Shown: positions 22,895 through 32,851, numbered from the stretch's first letter. The stretch is 64,000 nucleotides of DNA from VXNE01 sp965205735 (GCA_965205735.1 OZ242179.1:1984001-2048000), one strand, 5' to 3'. Made by a program: numbers and translations. The notes: generated by a model from the sequence alone, not told the origin.

Positions 22895-23656
22895 TCACCG
22901 TTCGCTCCCGAGCGCCCCGGCCCAAGCCTCGAGCACCTCGCCGAGCGGCCCCGCAGCCCGCACCCGCCCCGACTCCAGGAGCACCGCCGTCGCGCACACC
23001 CGGCGCAGCAGGGCCGTGTCCTGCGAGGCCAGCACCACGATCCCGACGCCGTCGGCGAACGCCTCGAGCCGCCGGTAGGCCTTGTCGAGAAAGCGCCGGT
23101 CGCCGACCGCCATCCACTCGTCCACCAGCAGGATGTCGGGTTCGAAGCTGGTCCAGGCCGCGAACCCGAGCCGGAAGCGCATGCCCGCCGAATACGTGCG
23201 CACGGGCATGTCCAGGTAGCTGCCGAGTTCGGTGAACGCCGCGATCTCCTCGATGCGCGCGCGCGCCCGGGCCGGCTCCACTCCGCGCAGCAGGGCGCAG
23301 GTGACGATGTTCTCGCGGCCCGTGTCGTCCTCGTCGAATCCGAGCAGCACGTCGAGCAGCGAGCCGATGCGCCCGTCGCGCCAGACGCGGCCGGCGGTGG
23401 GCTCATAGACGCCGGCGAGCACCCGCAACAGCGTCGTCTTGCCGGCGCCGTTGCCGCCCACCAGCGCGACCCGGTCGCCGTCGGCGAACGAAAGGCTGAC
23501 GTCGTCCAGGGCGCGCACCGTGAGCGTCCGTCCCTGGCCGCCGACGCGACCGCCCGTGCCGCGATGCACGAACGCCCTGCGCAGCGAGCGCGTGCCGGCG
23601 CTGTGCACCGGCAGGTCCACCGTCACGCCGCGCAAGCCCAACCTGGTGCCGCTCAC
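22895..23656 (-). CDS. Polysaccharide ABC exporter ATPase (Wzt/KpsT type)
   Basis: The 253-residue nucleotide-binding subunit has Walker A GGNGAGKTTLLR, signature TYSAGMRFRLGFA, Walker B PDILLVDEWMAVGD and the H-loop region replaced by VLASQDT. The region GRIGSLLDVLLGFDEDDTG, before the helical domain, is typical of O-antigen and capsule exporters. It powers export of the lipid-linked glycan with the permease upstream. The GTG start at 23656 overlaps the permease TGA (GTGA). It lacks the C-terminal carbohydrate-binding extension of long Wzt proteins. After its stop, another frame (22894-22700) reads RLLVEIEGRCLLRAPQPG and DIRGVAVFAGERVWYG, which could be a frameshifted C-terminal extension; this is not proven. 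Confidence 0.9.
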   Translation of the reverse strand: MSGTRLGLRGVTVDLPVHSAGTRSLRRAFVHRGTGGRVGGQGRTLTVRALDDVSLSFADGDRVALVGGNGAGKTTLLRVLAGVYEPTAGRVWRDGRIGSLLDVLLGFDEDDTGRENIVTCALLRGVEPARARARIEEIAAFTELGSYLDMPVRTYSAGMRFRLGFAAWTSFEPDILLVDEWMAVGDRRFLDKAYRRLEAFADGVGIVVLASQDTALLRRVCATAVLLESGRVRAAGPLGEVLEAWAGALGSER

Positions 23657-24528
23657 AGCCAGTACGCGATACGGCCGCGGCAGCGGGCGTAGAGCGCCAG
23701 CGCCGCCGCCCAGCCGGCCACCGTGACGGCGCCGACGACGGCCCATGAGCCGACCGCCGGCAGTTCCCCGAGCAATGGTGCGCGCACCACCTCGATCAGG
23801 TGGTGGAAGGGGTTGAGGTGCGCGAGCCACGCGCGCTCCTCGAGCAGCGCCGGCGTCCAGACGATCGGCGTCGCCAGGAACACCACCCGCATCACGCTCT
23901 CCACGATCGGCGGCACGTCCCGGAACCGGGCCGTAAGGGTGCCGAACACCAGGCCCACCCACACGCCGTTCACGCACACCGCGGCCAGTCCGGCAAGCGC
24001 CAGCAACCCGGTCCAGCCGGGCCACACGCCGAACAGCGCCGCCACCGGCGGCAGCAGCACCGCGTTGTGGCCGAACCCGAGCAGGTTGCGCCACACCATG
24101 CGGTAGGCGTGCACGGACAGCGGCAGACCGATCTGGCGCACGATGCCGCGCGCCTCCACGAACGTCTGGCAGCCGTCCGTCACCAGGTTGGCGAGCAGCG
24201 TCCACACCACCAGGCCCGCCGCCACGTGGGGCAGGTACCCGGCGAGCGGTTGCTTCAACAGGGCCCCGTAGAGCGTCCCCAGCAGCGCGATCATCAACGC
24301 CGTGCTCAGCGTGATCCACCAGGGGCCCAGCGCCGAACGGCGGTAGCGGCGGCGCACGTCCTGCCAGCCGAGCCGTCCCCACAGCCGCGTCATGCGCCCG
24401 CCCCGGACCAGGTCCGCGACCGCCAGGGCGAGCGGCGTCGGCGGGGCATCGCCCGCCGCCGGCGGCAAGGCGACCGCTCCCGCGTCGCGGCGGCCGGGGC
24501 GCCCGGTGCTTTCCAGCGAGCCGCTCAT
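23653..24528 (-). CDS. Polysaccharide ABC-2 permease (Wzm/KpsM type)
   Basis: The 291-residue membrane protein has six predicted helices, starting with WWITLSTALMIALLGTLYGA and ending SWAVVGAVTVAGWAAALALY. The conserved soluble entry motif QDVRRRYRRSALGPWW precedes the first helix, and NPFHHLIEVVRAPLLGE is the known ABC-2 exporter signature. It forms the channel with the ATPase encoded next. The ATG at 24528 overlaps the stop of the small exported protein gene (ATGA). A proline-rich N-terminal tail of about 50 residues precedes the membrane domain. Confidence 0.92.
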   Translation of the reverse strand: MSGSLESTGRPGRRDAGAVALPPAAGDAPPTPLALAVADLVRGGRMTRLWGRLGWQDVRRRYRRSALGPWWITLSTALMIALLGTLYGALLKQPLAGYLPHVAAGLVVWTLLANLVTDGCQTFVEARGIVRQIGLPLSVHAYRMVWRNLLGFGHNAVLLPPVAALFGVWPGWTGLLALAGLAAVCVNGVWVGLVFGTLTARFRDVPPIVESVMRVVFLATPIVWTPALLEERAWLAHLNPFHHLIEVVRAPLLGELPAVGSWAVVGAVTVAGWAAALALYARCRGRIAYWL

Positions 24529-24838
24529 GCGGTCAGCGTCACCCGCAGCACTTCCTCGGCGGACGTCGCGCCGGCCAGGATCCTGCTCCTGCCGTCCTCG
24601 CGGATGCCCGTCCCGAAGACGAACTCGAGACCGGAGGTCATCACCACGACGGTCTTCTCGCCGCCGAACGCCCGCCGCGACAACGGCTCTCGGCGCCCCG
24701 TCCGGCCACCGTGACGGCCTCCTCGGAGACGGTGTCGACCGCGAAACGCGGCGGCGCGGCGGCGGGGTTGTCGAAATCGACCGCCGCCGCCCCGAACGCC
24801 AGGGCGATCCCCGCGATCGCAATTCTCACTACCCGCAT
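24525..24838 (-). pseudogene. Small exported protein, frameshifted
   Basis: The ATG at 24838 gives a signal peptide-like start MRVVRIAIAGIALAFGAAAV, then DNPAAAPPRFAVDTVSEEAV. The coding signal changes frame at about 24690-24700 and continues LSRRAFGGEKTVVVMTSGLE, then FVFGTGIREDGRSRILAG and ATSAEEVLRVTLTA, ending at 24525 with a TGA that overlaps the permease ATG. Read across the shift it is a secreted protein of about 105 residues with a beta-rich body. Family unknown. It lies 6 bp after the GT2-sulfotransferase gene. The shift may be real or a sequencing error. Confidence 0.5.
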
Positions 24839-24844
24839 GTCCGA

Positions 24845-27424
24845 TCACCTCTTGATTTCAATCGCTTTGCCGAGCGTCGTGCGCCGCGCAGTTGCCGGGT
24901 ACCGCTCATCCGTCCCTCCTCCCGCGCACGGGACCGGATAGCCGAACACCGCGAAGTCCCGCGCGTAACGGCGACCCAGCGCCGCCAGCGCGCCCGCCGA
25001 CGGCGCCGCGTCCACGACCGCGCCGCGGTTCAGGTGCGCAAGCCTCGCGACCGGCATGCCGAGCCGCTTCGTCACGGCCTCGAAGTCTTCGCACAGGCGC
25101 TCGAACCGTCCGAGGAAGTCCGGCAGCGGCGCACCCGGCGCCTCGCGCAACAGCGCGTCCTGCGACAGCCAGTGCCGGTCCGCGAACGCATCGGACCCCC
25201 ACGGTGTCTCAAGCCACGCACAGAACGCGTCGAGGTCCATCCCCGGTTCGAACCCCGCGAACGCGCCGAGTTCGAGGTTGCCGGCTCCGCCGGCCTTGTC
25301 GCCGTGGCAGGACAGCGCCCGCCCGACCGGGTCGCGCACGAACGCAAACGAAAAGTAGCCGCGCGCATCCGGATACGCCGCGTAGACCTCCGCAAGCGTC
25401 GCCTCACGCACCAGCACGGCAGCCGGGTCGGCCGCCGCGAGCGCCCGGATGAGGCTGCGCGACGCCGCCTTGGGGTTGGCGAGCCAGACGAACCGGTAGC
25501 GGCGCGAGACGATCTTCTCCGCCCGGAGGTCGGGCACCCGCGCCGAGTTGCGCGCCAGCGCCAGCGCCGCCCCCCGCGGGCCCGTCGACAACGCGGCGGC
25601 GATCTCACCGGCCGCCGTCCGCCGCGGTTCCGTATCCGCCAGGCCGGCCAGACGCCGGACCCCGCGGCGTTGGGCGCGCGTTGCGGCGGGCATCGCGCGC
25701 AGCAGCAACGCCAGGCACCGCGCCTGCGCCGCGAAGCCGGTTTGGGCGCCGAACGCCGCGCCGAGGAGCCGCGCGGCCGCCGCGAGGTCCGCCCGCCGGC
25801 CGCCCCGCGCGCGGCGCGCGGCCAGTTCCGCGAGGCGCCGGGGCCGTTCGGCGACGCGGACCGGTCGGATGCGGCCCCCGGAACGGTCGTGGCCGAGCCG
25901 CACCGCGAGCCCCCAGCGCGCGCCGGCGGCGAGCCAGCGCGCGAACCGGAGCGCATCGGCCGCGTCCCGAATCCGGCCCGCCTCCGCGCACAGGCGCGCG
26001 ACGCCCGCGAGCGGACGGCGCGCGCGCGGCAGGCGGCGGCACAGGGCCCCGAGCAGGGCACGCATGGGTTCCCGCCGGCCGATCCGAAACGCCGCGGTGG
26101 TCCCGTAGTCCCCCGGCCGCCCGCCGGCGCGGCGGGCGCGGTGCAGCGCCCGGGCGCGCGCGATGCGGATGCGGTTGCCGTCGGCGAGACGCGCTTCGCC
26201 GACCACCGCGGTACCGAGGCCCGCGCGCAGCCGCCGCAGGAGGTCCGTGCCGAACGCGGCCCCCGAGGGCACATCAACGTGGAACGCCGCGGTGGGAAAC
26301 CTATCCAACGCATCGGCGCCCGGCACGACGTGTACGCGGGCGTCCGCCCGAACCCGGGCGTGCGGCGTCCGGGCGCCCACGGCATCCGCGCCGGGGTCGA
26401 TCAGCACGGCCATGTCGCCGTCCCTCCCGGCGAGCACCCGTTCGGCGGTGGCGGCGGCACGGGGCACGTCACCGTCCCCGGCATCGATCCGCACGACCGT
26501 GCGCGGCACGGCGTCCGGGCCGCCGCCGTCGGCACGGAAGTCCGGGTGCGCGATCAGCCGCGCGCCAAGCGCCCGCTGGGCGGCGACGGCGCGGCGCTTG
26601 GCCGGTTCCCGGTTCGGCGCATAGCGGCCCTGGTGCCAGGCCATGGCGGCGCGCTCGGGCACCAGCACGGCGGCGCGCGTCTCGGCCCGGTAGCCGAACT
26701 CGGTGTCCTCCCAGCCGTAGCGGTCGAAGGCCTCGTCGAATCCCCCGATCTCGTCGAACAACGCACGGCGCACGCCGATGTTGTTGCCGACCACCGCCCG
26801 GAACAGGTCGTCGCGGGGTGCGGTCAGGTCGCCGGTGCGGGCCATGTGCCGTTCCGTCCAGGGGGCATCGCACGGCCGGCCCGCGAACAGCCCGGCGAGG
26901 TCCGCGGCTGCGCGCACCGCCGCCGGATCGACGCCGGCCGCCGACACGTAGCGGCAGAACCCGAGCGTCACCGCGTCCGCGACCGCGTGGTGCCAGCGGG
27001 CGTGGGCGGCGATGAGATCCTCGGCGGCGACGAGGTCGGCGTCGAGGAAGACGACGATGTCGTGGCGCGCGGCCCGCACGCCGCGGTTGCGCGCCCGGGC
27101 GAGGCCGAAACCGCGGCGCGGCTGGCGCACGATGCGCAGTTCCAGAGGCGATTCCGCCGGCGCATCGAGGGGCGGCTCGGAGCCGTCGTCAACGACCACC
27201 ACCTCGAACAGCGCGCGCGGGTAGGTCTGCCGTTCCAGCCCCGCCAGCGCGACGGCGAGTTCGACCCGGCCCTGGTAGCAGGGCACGACCACGGAGACGC
27301 CGAGGCGCGGCGCGAACGCCGCCGGGGCCGGCACGTCGAGGGCGCGCCAGTCGTTGCCGCGCACCCGCGCCGGTGGTGGCGCCGGGCGCGCCGTGGGCAC
27401 CGTCCGGCCGAGGGGGCCGTTCAC
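24845..27424 (-). CDS. GT2 glycosyltransferase - sulfotransferase fusion
   Basis: The product has 859 residues in two catalytic parts. Residues about 40-310 form a GT-A family 2 transferase: GVSVVVPCYQGRVELAVALA, VVVVDDGSE, the metal-binding FLDADLV and GWEDTEFGYRAE. Residues about 310-640 form an Arg/Ala-rich linker region. The last 210 residues resemble sulfotransferases: the PAPS 5'-phosphosulfate loop RFVWLANPKAASRSLI (about 640-655) and the 3'-phosphate motif FVRDPVGRALSCH (about 695-707). Such a protein could add a sugar and sulfate it. It starts at GTG 27424, overlapping the stop of the ligase-like gene (GTGA). The sugar donor is unknown. Confidence 0.82.
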   Translation of the reverse strand: MNGPLGRTVPTARPAPPPARVRGNDWRALDVPAPAAFAPRLGVSVVVPCYQGRVELAVALAGLERQTYPRALFEVVVVDDGSEPPLDAPAESPLELRIVRQPRRGFGLARARNRGVRAARHDIVVFLDADLVAAEDLIAAHARWHHAVADAVTLGFCRYVSAAGVDPAAVRAAADLAGLFAGRPCDAPWTERHMARTGDLTAPRDDLFRAVVGNNIGVRRALFDEIGGFDEAFDRYGWEDTEFGYRAETRAAVLVPERAAMAWHQGRYAPNREPAKRRAVAAQRALGARLIAHPDFRADGGGPDAVPRTVVRIDAGDGDVPRAAATAERVLAGRDGDMAVLIDPGADAVGARTPHARVRADARVHVVPGADALDRFPTAAFHVDVPSGAAFGTDLLRRLRAGLGTAVVGEARLADGNRIRIARARALHRARRAGGRPGDYGTTAAFRIGRREPMRALLGALCRRLPRARRPLAGVARLCAEAGRIRDAADALRFARWLAAGARWGLAVRLGHDRSGGRIRPVRVAERPRRLAELAARRARGGRRADLAAAARLLGAAFGAQTGFAAQARCLALLLRAMPAATRAQRRGVRRLAGLADTEPRRTAAGEIAAALSTGPRGAALALARNSARVPDLRAEKIVSRRYRFVWLANPKAASRSLIRALAAADPAAVLVREATLAEVYAAYPDARGYFSFAFVRDPVGRALSCHGDKAGGAGNLELGAFAGFEPGMDLDAFCAWLETPWGSDAFADRHWLSQDALLREAPGAPLPDFLGRFERLCEDFEAVTKRLGMPVARLAHLNRGAVVDAAPSAGALAALGRRYARDFAVFGYPVPCAGGGTDERYPATARRTTLGKAIEIKR

Positions 27425-29403
27425 CGCCGTCCCCGCATGTAGTTGAGCGGCCGCATCGGGTCGAGATTCGGGGCCACCTCGCGGGCCGAGCGCGCATACC
27501 GCTCGGCCAGCTCCGCGTACTCGGGCTCCGTCCGGGCCACCTCGCGGTAGAGATGGGCGAGCGAGTGGTGGAGCTGCCAGTTGCGCGGTTCCGCGGCGAG
27601 CGCTTTCGGCACCGCGCGTTCGCACCACGCGAGCAGCCGGAAAGCCTCGTCGCGATGCCGGCTGCGCAGCACCGACCAGTTCGGTGCGACGTTCTCGAAC
27701 AGCAGGATGCGGTTGTGCGTCGCCAGCGGTTCGAAGGCGTCGATCGACGCCTCGAGTTCGGCCATGAATCCTTCCGTCGGCCCCATCTCCGCCCGATGCA
27801 GCGCGGCCGCGCCGGCATGAATGCCGTGGCTGGCGGCGAGCGACCCCCCGGTCAGCGCCACCGCCGCGGCGCCGGCCGCCAAGCGGCCGAGTGCGGCGGC
27901 CGCGCCGGACACCCCCGCCGTCTCGGGCACGCCGGCGCCATGCGCGCCCTCGTGCCGCGCCAGCCAGGCGATGAGCAGCATGTGCACGAGCCACGCCGAG
28001 GTGAAGTAGAAGAGCGTCTGGCTCTGCACGAACCAGCCGACCAGGGCGCCGCCGACGCAGGCCAGCATCACCCGTTCCGCTCCGGCCGCGCGGCGCGCCG
28101 CCCGAACGACCGCCATCGCCGTCCAGCCCCACAGCGCGAGATACGCGAGGAGCCCCGCCACGCCCTTGGTCGCGGCTTCCTCGATCATCGTGTTGTGGGC
28201 GTGATCCTGGCCCTCGTTTACGGTGCCCTTGCTCGGCAGGTAGCGGGCGTAGTCCGCCGCGAGGTGCCCGCCCGAGGCGGCGAGGTAGTTGCCGGGGCCC
28301 CAGCCGAGCCACGGCCGCGCCGCGAACGCGGAGACCCCCGCGCGCCAGTTGTCGAAGCGCGAGCCCATGGAAACGCCGAGGTCGTGCGGGCTCGTCAGCC
28401 GGTCGAGCACCCGCACGCCGAACACCGGCTCGGTGCCCGTCGCGCCGGCCCCCGCGCGCCAAGCGAGCACACCGCCGAGCGTGAGGGGGACCGCCGCCAG
28501 CACCGCGACGGCGGCGATCCCCGCGATCCGGGCGCGCCGGGCGCGGGCGCAGACGAGTAGCACGAGGACGGTGCAGGCACCGCCGGCGATCAGGCCGACG
28601 GTCGCGCCCATCGACCCCGACACGCCCAGCGCCGCCAGCGACGCGCCGAGCACGAGCCCCGCGCCCAGCCGCGGCGCATGGCGCCAGATCGATGCACGGG
28701 GCGCGGCCGGGACCGCCGAGCGCCGCCGGCGACGCCGCGCGGCGCGGGAAATCGGCGCCGGCTCGGGCAGCGACGCCCGGCGGGCGAACGAGGCCGCGAG
28801 GCAACCGGCCGCGAGCAGCGCCGTGGCCTGCATGCAGGCGCCGAGGTAGGCCGGGTTGCCGAGCGTGCCGTACGCCTGCTCGCCGGGGCGCAGCGCGCGC
28901 AGCGGCAGCAGGCCCGGCGCCAGCGCCTGGGCGAGAGCCGCCGCGGCGGCCGCCAGGCCAACCGCGAGTCCGATCCCGAGCACCCAGGACCAGTCGCGCC
29001 GGGTGCGGAACATCGACGCCGCCATCACCGCGAACGCCGCCCAGTGCGCGAGATCGAAGAGCCCCTCCATGCGGCCGTAGTTGGACCAGAAACTGAACTG
29101 CGGGCTGACGCCGAACACGGCGGCGACGGCAGCCACCAGCAATCCCAACCCCACCAGGACGAGCAGCGTCGAACGCGGCGGTCGCCATGCCGGACGCGCG
29201 AGCGCGAGCACCGCCCACGCGGCGAACGCCAGCGCGATCAGCGCGCGCGAGTAGAGCGCCTTGCCCGTCACGAACGGATAGATGATGTCGATGCCGACCA
29301 CGAGCGGCGTCGCCAGCACGAGGACGAGCAGCAGCCGCACCGCGCCGACGAGGGTGCGCTCCGGCAACCCCCATCGCCAGGCGGGCAACGTCCGCGCGGT
29401 CAT
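27421..29403 (-). CDS. O-antigen ligase/polymerase-like membrane protein (Wzy/WaaL type)
   Basis: The 660-residue integral membrane protein has about 11-12 hydrophobic helices in its first 500 residues (VGAVRLLLVLVLATPLVVGI, LAGLLAYLALWGW-type segments). The large periplasmic loop contains ARPWLGWGPGNYLAASGGHL and QDHAHNTMIEEAATKG, the Wzy_C signature in which the GxG...HNxxE pattern is diagnostic. The last 130 residues form a soluble helical TPR-like tail (WQLHHSLAHLYREVARTEPE). It either polymerises repeat units or attaches glycan to lipid or protein. The presence of an ABC exporter argues for a ligase-type role. Its ATG overlaps the upstream GT2 stop (ATGA). Confidence 0.85.
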   Translation of the reverse strand: MTARTLPAWRWGLPERTLVGAVRLLLVLVLATPLVVGIDIIYPFVTGKALYSRALIALAFAAWAVLALARPAWRPPRSTLLVLVGLGLLVAAVAAVFGVSPQFSFWSNYGRMEGLFDLAHWAAFAVMAASMFRTRRDWSWVLGIGLAVGLAAAAAALAQALAPGLLPLRALRPGEQAYGTLGNPAYLGACMQATALLAAGCLAASFARRASLPEPAPISRAARRRRRRSAVPAAPRASIWRHAPRLGAGLVLGASLAALGVSGSMGATVGLIAGGACTVLVLLVCARARRARIAGIAAVAVLAAVPLTLGGVLAWRAGAGATGTEPVFGVRVLDRLTSPHDLGVSMGSRFDNWRAGVSAFAARPWLGWGPGNYLAASGGHLAADYARYLPSKGTVNEGQDHAHNTMIEEAATKGVAGLLAYLALWGWTAMAVVRAARRAAGAERVMLACVGGALVGWFVQSQTLFYFTSAWLVHMLLIAWLARHEGAHGAGVPETAGVSGAAAALGRLAAGAAAVALTGGSLAASHGIHAGAAALHRAEMGPTEGFMAELEASIDAFEPLATHNRILLFENVAPNWSVLRSRHRDEAFRLLAWCERAVPKALAAEPRNWQLHHSLAHLYREVARTEPEYAELAERYARSAREVAPNLDPMRPLNYMRGRR

Positions 29404-30482
29404 CGTCGCTCCCCCGCGTCCTCGGGCACGGCCGCTTTCGGCATGAGGAAGCCGACGCCCCAGGCGAGGTGCATGACGGCGACCGGCACCGCCATGGCGA
29501 GCGCGCCGGGGCGGCGCAGTCGCAACGCGGTCGAAAGCGACTGTGTCGCAAGCGCCACGAGCCACGCTCCGGGCAAGGCCGCGGCGCCCGCGAGCACTCG
29601 GGCCGCCAGGATCGGATCGCCCGCCCAGGACAGCGCCCCGGCGAGGGCCGCCGCCGCCGACCCCGCGAGACCGAGCACCAGCACCGGCGGCGCAAGCTGC
29701 CGGGCCTTCAGCGAGCGCGGGTGGCGGGCGAGCACCACCCGCTTCCAGCGCCCGTAGTCGAAGTATTGCCGTGCCAGGGCGCGCGCGCCGCCCCGCGGCC
29801 GATAGGCGACGGCGAGGGCCGGGTCGAACCACACCGTGCCGCCCGCGCGGCGCAGCCGCCAGTTGACGTCGTAGTCCTCGTTGCGCGCGAGCGATGCATC
29901 GAAGCCGCCGACGGCCGCGAGCGCATCGCGCCGGAACACGCCGAGCGGCACGGTGTCCGCCGGCCCGGCGGGTCCGCCCCGGCGGTAGCGCGGGCCGCCG
30001 CTGCCGAGCCAGCTCGCCATCGCCAGCGCCGCCGCGCGCTCGAACGGCGTGCGCCCCGCCGGGACGAGCCGCCCGCCGACGTTGGCCGCACCCGTGCGGC
30101 CAAGCGTCTCCAGCGCGCGCCGCACGTAGTCCGGCGGCAGCGTGCAGCGCGCGTCGCAGCGCAGCGCCACCGGATACGAGGACGCCGCCAGCGCGACGTT
30201 CATGCCGGCGGCCGCCAGGCGGCCCGGGTTCGCCACGATACGCACCCCCGGCAGCGCGGCGCGCGCCGCCGCCGCGGTCGACGGCGTCGCCGAGCCGTCC
30301 GCGACGATCACCTCCATCGGCCCCGGGTAGTCCTGCGCGACGAGCGCGCGCAGGGCCTCCGGCAGCGCGGCGGCCTCGTCGCGCACCGGCACCAGCACCG
30401 AGACGCCGGGCAACGGGCCCAGCCCGCCGGCCTCCCGCGCCGCGGCGCGCGGTTCCGTCGACGCCTTCAGCACGGCGGACAC
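29400..30482 (-). CDS. GT2 glycosyltransferase with C-terminal membrane anchor (ExoA-like)
   Basis: The 360-residue protein has a GT-A domain (GVSVLVPVRDEAAALPEALR, VIVADGSATPS, ALRCDARC, RNEDYDVNWRLRRAG) followed by three or four hydrophobic helices (PPVLVLGLAGSAAAALAGAL, ALAMAVPVAVMHLAWGVGF). The layout matches ExoA-type transferases of succinoglycan synthesis, which work on lipid-linked intermediates at the inner membrane face. The GTG at 30482 (VSAVLKAST) is chosen because the N-terminal extension to 30518 is Arg-rich and overlaps the upstream gene more deeply. The upstream GT10-GT2 gene ends 16 bp inside this start. Confidence 0.85.
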   Translation of the reverse strand: MSAVLKASTEPRAAAREAGGLGPLPGVSVLVPVRDEAAALPEALRALVAQDYPGPMEVIVADGSATPSTAAAARAALPGVRIVANPGRLAAAGMNVALAASSYPVALRCDARCTLPPDYVRRALETLGRTGAANVGGRLVPAGRTPFERAAALAMASWLGSGGPRYRRGGPAGPADTVPLGVFRRDALAAVGGFDASLARNEDYDVNWRLRRAGGTVWFDPALAVAYRPRGGARALARQYFDYGRWKRVVLARHPRSLKARQLAPPVLVLGLAGSAAAALAGALSWAGDPILAARVLAGAAALPGAWLVALATQSLSTALRLRRPGALAMAVPVAVMHLAWGVGFLMPKAAVPEDAGERR

Positions 30483-32851
30483 GGTACGTCCCCGACGTCG
30501 GCGAGGTCCGGCCGCCATCCCGCGTAGACCCGGTCCGCGCCCCTGCGGAACGCGGCCTCATCGGCACGCCACGCGTGGCCGCGGCCGTGCCGCACGAGCA
30601 TGAACCCCGAGCCGTGGGTCCGGTATACCGCCCCGCCGGCCGCGACCACGTCCGCCGCCAGCGCCTGGTCGACGCCCCGCGGCAGCGCCCGCCAGCCGCC
30701 GACCCGGGCGAGATCGTCGCGCGAAATCAGGAGCCCGCCACCGGCGATGTCGGACGTGTAGCGCTCGGCGCGCCAGCGGCCGCGCCGCAGCGTGACGTCG
30801 GCGCCGGCGAGGTAGACGAACTCGGCGCCCTTGCCGACCAGCGCCGCGCCCGAGTAGGCGTGGGCCAGCACGAGATCCAGCAGGTGCTCGCGACCGTAGC
30901 AGTCGTCGTCGTCCATCTTCGCGAGCAGCGCTCCGGAAGCCGCCGCGGCGGCCGCGTCCAGCACGGCGCCGAGGGGAGGTTCGGCAGGCATGCGCACGAC
31001 GCGCATGGTCAAACCCCGCCGCGGCGGTTCCGGAATCTTTGAGAAGCCGTCCCCGTGCAGCGCCAGCACGAGTTCGACATGCGGATACGTCTGTGCGGCC
31101 ACGGAGCGCAGCGCGCAGGCGAGCCGCCCGGGACGGCGGGTGGCGAGCAGCACGGACACGGTCGGCCGGGACGCCATCGCGTGGTCGGCGAGCGCCAGCC
31201 GGCGCATGCGGATGCTCTGCGCCTCGCGGCCGTCGATGCCGTCCGGAACGCCCGCCCGCATGAGGTCGTGCAGCCTGGCCCCGAGGCCCGCGGCAAGGGT
31301 CGGGTCGTCGTCCAGCACGTGCACCGGCACGCCGCGCGCGGCGAGTCGCGCGAGGGTCCGGGCGCGGGCAAGGACGCCCCGATGGAACGCGGCGATGTCC
31401 TCCAGGTGATGCGCGTGGGCGAGCCGGACCCGCTCGTCCGGCCCGACGACCCGGCGCGCCCGCGCTCCCGCGGGCAGGCGGTAGAGCGGCCCGAGAGCCA
31501 GCACCCCGCGCTCGACATTCGCCGTCCAGCCGACGGGGTTGTCCAGACGCACATCGAGCGGCGCGGCGTCCGCGGTGGGCCGCGCCGGGGGCGGCACCGA
31601 TGCCGGCGAGGCGGCCGGCACGCCGGCGCCCGCGCCGCCGCCGAGCGCCCACCGCACGCGGCCGCCGAGCCAGTGCAGGTAGCGCGCGGCCGTCCTCGGG
31701 CCGCGCACGTGAACGGCCTCCTCGCGCGCCTGGGCGGCCCCGGCGCGCGCGACCCGCGCCGCCGTGCGCAACACCGCGGCGCCGCGCACCGCCGTCCAGC
31801 GTCCGAGGCCAGCCAGCCGGGCGCCCGCGGCGGCCAGGCGGCGCGGATCCAGACCCAGCCCGACGCTGCGGCGCAGCAGTCCCGCCCAGCGCCGCCACGC
31901 CTCGCCCCGTCCGGGATCCCAGCCCCGGCGCGCCTCCGCCGCCTGGGCAAGCGCCTGCCAGCGCGCCTCGAGGTCAGCGTGCAGTGCCGGGATCCGCGAG
32001 CCCTCGCGCAGCATGGGCGCACCGCGCATCGCCTCGCGCCGCCCGGCGTCCGCTTCCAGTTCCAGCACCCGTTGCACGGCGGCCTCGAAGGAGTCGAAGG
32101 CGTGGCAGTTCACGAACGCATCCGGGTTGTAGTACTCCGCCACCTGCGGGCAGCCCCAGTAGATCGGGATGCTGCCGGCGAGCAGCGCGTGCAGGATCTT
32201 CTCGGTCAGGTAGTGGTCCGCCGAGACGTTCTCGAAGGCGATGGTGAATCGGTGGGAAGCGATGTACTCCAGCTTGGCGAGCGCCCCGGCATCGCTGCCC
32301 GATGCGTTCGGCGGCAGCGGGAAGATGTTGGTGAGCGCGGCGCCGGGGCAGTCGACCCGGCCGCGGTGCATGAGCAGCCGCGCGAAGCGCTCGCGCACGG
32401 CGGTCTCGCCCGTCGCCCCGTTGCTGTAAACGAAGTTGCAGAAACGCGTCTTCGGGCGCGCCCAGAGCCCGTCCGGGGCCAGCGCCTCGCGCGCGGCAAC
32501 GTGCGCCATGAGGTGCGGCGAGCGCCAGTAGCGCTCGTGACACGTGTTGCGGTCGCCGCCCGACGCGAACGAGAACACCGCGTCGAGGTCGGCGAGGTTC
32601 GCCGCCGGGTCCGCGTCGATTTCACCGTAGTGGGCCGCCAGCAGGGGGCGCCAGCCGAAACGCCGCCGGGCGCGCACGATCTGGCGCTGCACCGCGGCCG
32701 GCGAGCGGCGTCCCGTCGCGATCGCGACCACATCCGGGTCGCGCGCGTCCTCAACGAACACCGTGCCCGGCGGCAGGAAGCCGCCGTCGAGCACGGCGCC
32801 GGGAAATGCGTACACGCGCAGCTCGCGGGCCAGGGCGGTTGCCTTCTTCAT
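30467..32851 (-). CDS. GT10 fucosyltransferase - GT2 glycosyltransferase fusion
   Basis: The product has 794 residues. The N-terminal 340 residues belong to GT10 (alpha-1,3/1,4-fucosyltransferase): the acceptor-side motif FCNFVYSNGATGE and the donor-binding signature FTIAFENVSADHYLTEKILH, followed by SIPIYWGCPQVAEYYNP. A linker rich in Ala and Arg follows. Residues about 560-770 form a GT-A family 2 domain (TVSVLLATRRPGRLACALRS, KMDDDDCYGREHLLDLV, GGGLLISRDDLARVGGW). The protein would use GDP-L-fucose made by Gmd and Fcl, plus a second nucleotide sugar. The ATG at 32851 overlaps the fcl stop (ATGA). Confidence 0.88.
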   Translation of the reverse strand: MKKATALARELRVYAFPGAVLDGGFLPPGTVFVEDARDPDVVAIATGRRSPAAVQRQIVRARRRFGWRPLLAAHYGEIDADPAANLADLDAVFSFASGGDRNTCHERYWRSPHLMAHVAAREALAPDGLWARPKTRFCNFVYSNGATGETAVRERFARLLMHRGRVDCPGAALTNIFPLPPNASGSDAGALAKLEYIASHRFTIAFENVSADHYLTEKILHALLAGSIPIYWGCPQVAEYYNPDAFVNCHAFDSFEAAVQRVLELEADAGRREAMRGAPMLREGSRIPALHADLEARWQALAQAAEARRGWDPGRGEAWRRWAGLLRRSVGLGLDPRRLAAAGARLAGLGRWTAVRGAAVLRTAARVARAGAAQAREEAVHVRGPRTAARYLHWLGGRVRWALGGGAGAGVPAASPASVPPPARPTADAAPLDVRLDNPVGWTANVERGVLALGPLYRLPAGARARRVVGPDERVRLAHAHHLEDIAAFHRGVLARARTLARLAARGVPVHVLDDDPTLAAGLGARLHDLMRAGVPDGIDGREAQSIRMRRLALADHAMASRPTVSVLLATRRPGRLACALRSVAAQTYPHVELVLALHGDGFSKIPEPPRRGLTMRVVRMPAEPPLGAVLDAAAAAASGALLAKMDDDDCYGREHLLDLVLAHAYSGAALVGKGAEFVYLAGADVTLRRGRWRAERYTSDIAGGGLLISRDDLARVGGWRALPRGVDQALAADVVAAGGAVYRTHGSGFMLVRHGRGHAWRADEAAFRRGADRVYAGWRPDLADVGDVPCPPC